This document shows positions 56,717-64,000 of a DNA stretch of 64,000 bases, piece after piece. Each line of letters starts with the position of its first letter. The stretch's first letter is position 1. The DNA lies in contig JAHLKC010000001.1 in NCBI GenBank assembly GCA_025449115.1, positions 248,001 through 312,000 of the forward strand. The letters are read 5' to 3'. The DNA comes from Chytridium lagenaria. Its lineage: Eukaryota > Chytridiomycota > Chytridiomycetes > Chytridiales > Chytridiaceae. The notes below the pieces were generated by a model. That model did not search any database and was not told the origin of the DNA. It worked only from the letters and a program-made list of their open reading frames with translations. The position numbers were made by a program, and so were the translations under genes.

Positions 56717-59028
56717 ATGGCGACTCACGAGGCGATTCCTTTCCTTCCAGGAAACACCTTTCGTGATGTCACAGTAAGGACAAATGACTGTACTTGTGGT
56801 GCCTACTGACAATTCTTAAACTTCAACAGAAAACAGACTACAGAAAGCCCCATAGCCTTGACTATATTAACGGATATGCTGTGCAAAGCCAGCCGAGATT
56901 GGGAATCGGTCTGGAATCAATTGAGCTTGGATCAGAACCCGCCACACCAGAGGAGCTTTTGGCCGCAATGAGCGTTGGCTCAGACCCAAGGATTACCTAT
57001 GGGGATAAGCAGTTTCACAACAAAGAAGTCATTCCTCGCTTTGTTCCCGCTCACGTTGCTTTCGACAAAGTGGTATGTGGATATTGGTCTTCATGCCATC
57101 GATGACCATCTTTTTCTCCTTGTAGGTTTTAAGGTTCGACGGATACTTCAAGCAAACAGTTCATGAGTCTATGGAACAATATCATCTCCGGAAGGTTCGA
57201 ATTCACTACTACGTGGAGGACGACTCTATTGCTGTAGTTGAGCCGCCAGTGGAGAACAGTGGAATCCCGCAAGGCGTTTTGATCAAAAGACAGAGGCTTC
57301 CAAAAAGTAGCACAGAGTACTATACTATCAGGACTTTAACGTCGGAATAAATATCACCTTTTACGGAAAGACCTTTAGAATTGTTAACTGCGACAAGTTT
57401 ACTGAGGTGAGATGCATTTTTGGAAACCATAAGCTGATATTTTGTATCTAGCGATACTTACGCGAAACGGAAAACATTGAGTTGAATCAGAAAGAGGAGA
57501 TTCCCTCGGACCCTTACCAGGATATTCGTAACAGGCCTCTTCGATACCCTCACCACTCCATTGAAAAGAATGACAAACTCAGAAGGTTTCTTGAGAACGA
57601 CCGAAAGGTCCTTCGTTTCTTTGTGTTTGGGACGATCGCGACTCAATGTTTGGAGAGCTCAGGGAATTCGTAAGCAAATGCTTGGGGTCATATATTCTGA
57701 TATTACTCTGAATTGCAGGTGCTCCACTATTACCTCGTCGATGATTGCGTTGAGGTCCGGGAAGTTCAGAAACCTAACAATGGCAGGGATCCTTTCCCTA
57801 TTTTACTCCGAAAGCAACGCCTGCCCAAATCCTTTAATGAGCTTTCAGGTACATGACGATAATGAGAAAGAAAAAGTTTTAACATCTTTGATTTCCAAAA
57901 GACGTAAACGACACAACGAAGTACACTTGGAAGGATTTCCGGATAGGAGGTGTCGTCAACGTTCTAGGAAGGTCATTTTTGATGTAAGAATTTGTGACCC
58001 ATACTTTTCAAGTAACTCTTGTCTGAATCTCGTTTATTAAAGCCGGGCATGCGACGAATACACGAAGAAGTTCTACGAAGATAAACTTGGGTTTAAGCCT
58101 GAATCTATGAAGTCTATTCCTGTTGAGTTTGAGGACCTTCGATTTGGTGCTGGTGCCGTTGATCAGGATCTTCCTCCTTACAATGGGTACGGGTCCGTTG
58201 AAGACTCTCTCCAGTCCTGCCGGCACCTCGTGTTGAAACCACCGAAGAAAGATTTTATTAAGATGCTCGAAAATGAGCACAAGGTTCTTCGTTTTGTGGC
58301 TCGCATGGTCAGTTTTAAAGTTTCTCGTATCCGAATAACCTAGTCTTGCAACAGGAGTCTAAACATAAGGAAGATTTGGGACGTCGCTTTGTTATCAGCT
58401 ACCGTCTTGCGGATGATATGATGACCATTTACGAGCCGGCTCAAAGGAACGCTGGAATTATTGGAGGAAAGTTTATGGAGAGGACCAGGGTTCTCAAGCC
58501 TGGTTCTACTCTTTCAAGCCCTTCCGGACCAGAATACTATGACACAAAAGATCTCTTTGTCGGTGCCGTCATCGAGGTCTTCAAGAGGAAGTTTATCCTG
58601 CTTGACGCAGATGAGTATGTATTTAATTACATGGAAGTGGAGGGTGCGAGCCAGTTCCCCAAATCGGACCGAACAATTGTTTATGCCAAGGCGCGCAATT
58701 TGGCCCATGGAATCGGTGGTGAGGAGGTTGGTCGGGCACTGCTCCATGAGCTCAGACAGAGCGATGCCTCAGGGACTGGTGTGATTGACCGGAAGGTTCT
58801 TGTTGAAACAAGCAAGCCTGTTTGGAACGGAGCCCTGAGTGACCATGTAAGATGCAAGATTTGAGCGGACTAGTATTTGTGAGTTTATCTTCTCACACTA
58901 TTCTTTTGCTTTCCTTGAACATAAAATAGGAGGTTACCACGCTCTCACGGATCTTTGAGGACGTGCCCAGGAAAGTCAACTATGCAGCGCTTATTGAGCA
59001 TGTCTTTAGCAAGAACCCCAAGCATTAA
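56717..59028 (+). CDS. EFHC1/RIB72-type axonemal protein with three DM10 domains
   Basis: Microtubule inner protein of ciliary and flagellar doublets. Starts [21 protein letters not shown]10-1: [93 protein letters not shown]10-2: [70 protein letters not shown] with [17 protein letters not shown]10-3: [86 protein letters not shown]. The C-terminus has a degenerate EF-hand-like region ([25 protein letters not shown]). Small frame slips are present near 57310, 57640 and 57880. Presence of this gene is the best evidence for a flagellated life stage. Confidence 0.9.
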
Positions 59029-59580
59029 AGGACGTTCTAGAGTAGTGGTGTTTGTTTGTTTTTTCGTAATGTATAGGTTATTTTAGCAGTAAACACGGTT
59101 TAAATTAATAAAAACGGACAAAGATGCATATGAATAAAATATATATATTTTATTTATTTTCCTATTAATAAAAAATAAATATTTGAAATGAAATGAAAAA
59201 AACAAAAAAAAAAAACAACTTTATTTTAATAATAAATATTAATAATAATTGTTTCATCTTTTAATTATTAAATTAACACACAGAGCTCAGCCCTAGTTAT
59301 TTTAGCCTCCCCTTTCATATTAATAAATTAAACAAATCCTGTCTTTTTTTTTGTTTTTTGGTAAGTGTTCAGTGTGCACAAGAGGGACTAATCAGGCAAG
59401 AGCGCAAACTCTGCAACAGCCAGGTTTTTTCATTTGCACCATCCAATGGAAGAGGTCAAGACTGACCTTGCACTGCACCTTCAAGAAAGCCATCCGTCTT
59501 TTGCCATGTTTTATCTCTTTAAAGGTTTTATTTATTAATAATATATACACGCCGCAATCGACACCAAGACTCAATTGAGA
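59029..59580. other. AT-rich intergenic spacer
   Basis: TTATTAATAAT-type sequence (59090-59280), poly-A and poly-T tracts, and no ORF with coding character. It lies between the EFHC1-like gene and the PH-domain gene, both on the plus strand. Confidence 0.6.
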
Positions 59581-61163
59581 ATGCAAGATATTTCAAAGCA
59601 GCAGCAGCAGCAGCATCAGCAACAGCTACCGTCCAACACAGTGCCCTCAAGTCGCAAGATGGTCCTGCTAGAGGAGGAAAGACGGGCTAATAATCGCTCA
59701 CGATCGCAGCCGCCTGGCCCCATTGACCTTGACAAGATGCGTCTCGGTCAGGATGGTGAGGACGTACTTCAGCTCATGGATAAGATCCTCGACGACTTGG
59801 GGAACTTGGAGAGAGGGAGAACAAGAGGACTCGCTCCAGCAATCTCTGACGTCGAAGTGCCATCTGAGCAACTGTCAGCTCCCATAATTGAGGCCCTTCC
59901 CCCATATGAATCCGAGGCGAGGGAGAGAGGGAGACAACAACGCTCTTCAAGACCTCGCCCCATGGCTCCTCCTCAGCTATCGACCTTACGTGCAAAGGCC
60001 ATCGTGACATTGGGGATGGTCGCCCCGGCTGTCGTCTTTTCTGGTCCCCTTTACAAGCTTTCAGGCCCGCCACTCTCACCTGGTACACAGGGAAACCCTG
60101 CCCCGCCTCCAACGTGGCGACTTCGCCATTTTGCTTTGGTTGAAAGCAGGCTGTATGGCTTTCATTCGTCGATGGAGAATGAGCCTGCATGCATGCTTCT
60201 AGATCTTTCATGGGGAGAAGTTGAGCTTTCCATACAGGAAACCCCGAATGCGGAATTCGGTATTGACACCATCATAACGCTGAAGGCAACCGACACGGAA
60301 AGAATCTCAAATGGCATGGGCCATGGACGTCCAGCCCGACATTGGGTGCTTAGGACTTCTAATCAAGCAGATGCACTTGTTTGGGGAAACTTGCTGGGTC
60401 GAACACTTCGAGAACGAACGGTATCTCCACCAACAACGGATGTCACTCCTCTGGCCACGGCCCGTCAATCTAGCGCTGCTGGCAGCATTGCTTTACAGGT
60501 TCCTGCACCTATTTTAAGACCTCCAACCTCGAAAGACCCACGACACCCTTCTTTACCCCAAAGTATCCTCATTACTCCTACCTCGTCACATTCTGGCTCC
60601 CTGCACAGCGCACCAGTATTCACGCACCAAAGAAGCAGCACCCATCCGTCTGTCGGGCTTCAACATCCTCATCGCCCTACCAGCAATTCACCTCAAGTAA
60701 GCATTTCCAGCCGGACACCCAGCCCACGACCAGCTACAGCGCTGATTATGACACCGTCGGCCTCCCACGCCTCTGACGCCGGGTCGCCAATCTCCGCCCG
60801 TTGCAATTCAACGGAGCATTACCATACATGGACGTATCACGTCCTTCCATCGACTCGGTGCGCTCTTTCAGATCCGACTCTCGACCCCCCTCCGTCATTA
60901 CGAAAAAGAATTCGATTTATGCCAGGCTCTTTACTCGCTCGAGGCCGGTGCCGCAAGCTGATGCTGCACCGGAGGAAACTGTTGACGATGCTTCGGCGGC
61001 ACCAGCAGCAGAGCCTGCTCTAAATGGTATCAGAAGGGGCACAGGTTCTTTCAACATCGTGAGACATATGTCAAAGCGGTCGAGATCTGTCGGGGTCATG
61101 GGAAGAAAGGCCAGGGAGGATGATATGAGGCCATCCGCATGGGAGAGTGGAGAAGGGCGATAA
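59581..61163 (+). CDS. PH-domain protein, otherwise unrecognised
   Basis: Starts at ATG 59581 (MQDISKQ followed by a polyGln/His tract), then charged low-complexity sequence with LDKMRLGQDGEDVLQLMDKI LDDLGNLERGR. A pleckstrin-homology fold is seen from about residue 145: PAVVFSGPLYKLSG, WRLRHFALVESRLYGFHSSM, ACMLLDLSWGEVELSI, FGIDTIITLKATDTE and RHWVLRTSNQADALVWGNLL GRTL, with the conserved C-terminal Trp. A long Ser/Pro/His-rich disordered tail follows. After a frame slip near 60800 the tail reads MDVSRPSIDSVRSFRSDSRP PSVI, IYARLFTRSRPVPQA and RRGTGSFNIVRHMSKRSRS, basic enough to bind membranes. Stop at 61161-61163. It may act in phosphoinositide or small-GTPase signalling; the partner is unknown. 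Confidence 0.75.
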
Positions 61164-61440
61164 AATATCCAAAATTGTGTTGGCTGATACCAGATAATGT
61201 TGTCTCTTTTCCGAATGTATACATTCTAATGTGATTTCTCCCCACAGTAGTACTTCATCTTTTGTCATTATATAATATGTGCTTTATTGCCCCACCTTAT
61301 TTCTCTATACGAGCGTGCATGTTTCCTGCAATTCGTTTTAAAAGTCTTAGAATATTTGCTTTGCTATTCCTGATGCTGTTCCGGGTGCTGTTCTGGGTGC
61401 TTTTCTGGATGCTGTCCTCTTTCGTGGACCACAGAGTTTT

Positions 61441-61448
61441 TATAAAGG
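61441..61448 (+). promoter_or_regulatory. TATA box of the acyltransferase-like gene
   Basis: TATAAAGG lies 39 bases before the ATG at 61487 and follows a T-rich stretch. Its position fits a TATA element with a very short leader. Confidence 0.4.
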
Positions 61449-61486
61449 GACGTCAGAAAGCAAATTTCTCATTCAACTTACAAACG

Positions 61487-63014
61487 ATGTCTGAGACGTT
61501 GTTGGCCTACGCCTTGAAGTTTCCGGAGGCCGCTCGATGGTTATGGAATGCAAACGTCAGGATCCAAACTTATCTAGGCACGCTCTCGCCTGATGTCCGC
61601 CAGAAGGTCATTGGCATCATCTCATGGCTGGCAGCCTTCACCGTGTCCCTTGCAAGGTTAGTTTTCCGCACGTGGTTCGCATCCGCAGTACTAGCATGCA
61701 TACTGCTTGCAACCAGTTGCAGTAGTATAATAAAACTGACGAACGCCGCCTCCGCTTCACAGACTTTTGTCTCAAGCGTATGATTACATTATGGCCTTTC
61801 CCGGAGCGGATCCAGCACAATGGGTTCAACCGTCGCCACTGGTTCTCCGCCCACTAACCAGCGTCATCCTATTCGTTTTCCCTGTGCAAGATCATTGGGA
61901 ATCGTTGGATCCAGTCACTGCTGAGAATGCTAAAGTGATGTATGTGGCGAACAGCGGAATTTTTTGTAAGTTTCGCCACTTCACAGCGTAAGGAACTGAC
62001 GTCCCTTCTGTTGTTTTTGGTTTTTTTTATAAGCTCTTGATGCCATTCCCTTGATCGCATCCATTTATCAACGCACGGGAACATTGCCACGGAGGTTGAC
62101 GGATCATTTGCGTGAGTTTCTGATTTTTGTTTAATGTTCAAAAGCTGCGGCCTCACTAAATATTGTTTCTGGCTTTCACAGACTTCAAGATCCCATTGTG
62201 GAAGCATCTCATAGAATACCTTGGAGCCATTCCCGGAAACAACGCCGAGGTTATTGCAAAAGTGATGACTGCTGGATATCCCATAATCATGCACCCGGGA
62301 GGCCGTCGTGAGGCTTTCCGCCTCAAATCGGACCCTCAAACCATGCCTATCTGGGCCCAAGATCGCCGAGACTTTGTGGAGCTAGCCACAGTCCACAACT
62401 ATCTTATCGTTCCCCTCGCGGTGGTTGGACCTTCGGAAATGATCCGTCCCATATCTGAAGTTCGCATTGAACCCTTCTTATGGCTTCTCAATGACCGCGA
62501 GACGACTCCTCACTCTACTGCTGTGATGCCAGTACCCGTACCGCAATCGTACCAGCGGATGTACGCCTTTGTATCTCAACCTCTGGAAGTTGCCCAGGTT
62601 GTCATGCCACCTCCACCTCCTTACGCGTTCACACCGGGTTTTCAAGCGACATTGGAAACTGGTGACGCCATTCCTCAACCTCTGGATCCCGTAAAGTTAG
62701 AAGAAGCTCGCGTGATGGTTGAAGGAGCAGTACGACTAGCCGTGAACCGTGCGACAGAGCTTCAATTGTCGGATCCAAAGCGGTTCCTCCTCGAACCGTT
62801 GTGGGAGTCGTTTGAAGGTGGGAAGCAGGTGGCCAAGGATCTCTCTGAACGATTTGAGCAAGGCATGGCAGCTGCTGGACCAGCCAATCAGCCACCTTCT
62901 CCTGGTTCTGGAGCACCGCTTGGGTTCGTCAATGTTCCCCCGTCTTCTACAGCTGGCGATGATGGTGGCATTAAACGAAGACCTCAAACAGCGAGGCAGA
63001 GCTATTTCTTTTAA
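61487..63014 (+). CDS. Glycerolipid acyltransferase-like protein (LPLAT fold, TMEM68-like), altered active-site His
   Basis: Starts MSETLLAYALKFPEAARWLW and has a membrane-prone helix (VIGIISWLAAFTVSLAR). An intron (61659 to about 61762) joins to LLSQAYDYIMAFPGADPAQW V. Next come DHWESLDPVTAENAKVMYVA NSGIF, intron, SLDAIPLIASIYQRTGTLPR RLTDH, intron, HFKIPLWKHLIEYLGAIPGN NAEV and IIMHPGGRREAFRLKSD. This order matches the LPLAT blocks of the TMEM68/DGAT-side family: NHxxxxxD, F-R-x-P, and FPGGxRE. In block I the expected His appears as Ser (NSGIFSLD), while the Asp is kept. The C-terminal 200 residues are Pro-rich with a helical segment (VMVEGAVRLAVNRATELQLS). The frame is clean through three introns. 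Likely ER or lipid-droplet protein. Confidence 0.72.
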
Positions 63015-63415
63015 AATTATGAGACTCTGAATTCTTTATGCGGCTTTTTTTTATTTTATTGTTCCTCTTATTCTTTCATCTGCTTTACATTTTGCCTCAT
63101 GAAAAGGCTTGCTGCTTAGTGCGTTGCAACAATAGCTTTATTATTATTATGAAAACCTTTGCCTTTTTGTAGTGGTATCACTAGCTCTGACCATAATTTC
63201 ACTTCAGGATAGGTTATTATGTGTTTTGAAACTTGAGCATCTTGACAGGGGTATTTGTTGTTTGTTTGTTGCCCCCGACGGCCACATCCACACAAAATGA
63301 AGGAGTCTCAAAGGTTTCACTTCAAGAAATTGTGAATACTTTGTGTACATATCAATTTTAATTCTCTCTTCCAACTTATCCCACATTCGATATCCCCACC
63401 CACCTTTTTAACATA
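63015..63415. other. Intergenic
   Basis: T-rich 3' flank of the acyltransferase-like gene and 5' flank of the calponin gene. No ORF or RNA gene seen. Confidence 0.6.
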
Positions 63416-64000
63416 ATGGAGAAGCCAGTACAAGGATTAGATCGTGATGTGAGTTTACATGATGCCAGCAGTGGTAGATAGATGAGCGATGGGCTACATA
63501 ATGGAATTTGAGTGGGTTTGAAAGCCAAGCCTTCAAATCTAGGAGCTCGTGCGCTTTGCATTTTCTTGAGCCTCACTTGCAAACTGATCGCATCCAAATC
63601 TAATGACATTCCACAGCTCGCCGAGAAGGCTGCCGCCAAGTATGACCCCAAAAGGGAGGCAGACGGTGAGTTTGTTTTGCTGTTATACCCATCGATGCCA
63701 CGGTCTCTAATGTTCTTGCCGCTTTCAACAGCACGGGAATATATTGAAACTATCACAAACGAAAAGTTCTCATCGGATAACTTTCAAGAATCCTTAAAGG
63801 ATGGAGTACTTCTTTGCAAGCTCATGAACATCATCCTTCCATCCGACCCTATCAAGGTCTCCACATCCCGCATTGCTTTCAAGCAGATGGAAAATATTGG
63901 TTTCTTTCTCAACCGTTTGAGCAAGGTTGGCGTTCCTACTTATGAGCAGTTTCAAACTGTTGATCTTTACGAGGGCAAGAACATTGATCAGGTATGCAGG
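63416..64000 (+). CDS. Transgelin/calponin-homology actin-bundling protein (3' end outside)
   Basis: Single-CH-domain protein of the Scp1/Stg1/transgelin type, which cross-links actin filaments. Exon 1 MEKPVQGLDRD is followed by a 167-base intron, then LAEKAAAKYDPKREAD, a second intron, and AREYIETITNEKFSSDNFQE SLKDGVLLCKLMNIILPSDP. This holds the CH signature (F-x-L-K-D-G-V-L-L-C-K-L). Next come KVSTSRIAFKQMENIGFFLN RLSKVGVP and FQTVDLYEGKNIDQ, then GTATGC at the window edge. The expected calponin repeat would lie beyond 64000. Confidence 0.9.

Overview
The window reads as nuclear DNA of a zoosporic (chytrid-like) fungus. Genes are dense and lie on both strands. They are split by many short GT-AG introns, mostly about 40 to 90 bases, with no bacterial operon signals. 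Fungal markers are a two-part ergothioneine synthase (Egt1), PAM17, a hybrid histidine kinase and arrestin-related adaptors. A three-DM10 EFHC1/RIB72-type axonemal protein implies a motile flagellum, which among fungi points to zoosporic lineages. The species cannot be named from this sequence.

Layout: 1-2961 DNA polymerase alpha (minus, 3' end outside); 3048-4740 a broken coiled-coil gene; 4999-5615 PIG-H; 5631-6865 RTF2; 7294-8223 a Yop1/REEP protein; 8673-10759 two tandem small GPI-type secreted proteins with a Ly6/uPAR-like CC-x4-CN ending; 11093-13339 an AtuA/DUF1446 protein, divergent from a biotin-dependent acyl-CoA carboxylase alpha subunit (13450-16071); 16282-18513 RanBPM (SPRY-LisH-CTLH-CRA); 19305-19906 DUF427; 21758-24746 Egt1 behind a long pyrimidine-rich leader; 25730-29423 and 30985-34574 two divergent arrestin-fold adaptors, one with an SH3 domain; 34808-35987 MPDU1; 36104-37327 queuosine salvage protein; 37420-37985 thioredoxin; 38201-38686 LSM8; 38731-39680 PAM17; 39901-41545 subtilase; 41734-45235 coiled coil plus DEDD exonuclease; 47105-49214 cyclic-nucleotide-binding domain joined to D-lactate dehydrogenase; 49659-54981 hybrid histidine kinase; 55225-56239 acyl-CoA thioesterase; 56717-59028 EFHC1-like; 59581-61163 PH-domain protein; 61487-63014 glycerolipid acyltransferase-like; 63416 to the end, a transgelin/calponin.

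Most genes are housekeeping. The strongest candidates for something new are the cNMP-domain/D-lactate dehydrogenase fusion, the tandem Ly6-like GPI proteins with a shared promoter palindrome, the divergent AtuA/carboxylase pair that echoes bacterial terpene and leucine catabolic clusters, and a heat-shock element framed by a 13-bp inverted repeat. Many otherwise conserved genes need one-base frame corrections, often in homopolymers (A8, A6, C7, C6). I read these mainly as sequencing or assembly indels, so many exon boundaries here are approximate.
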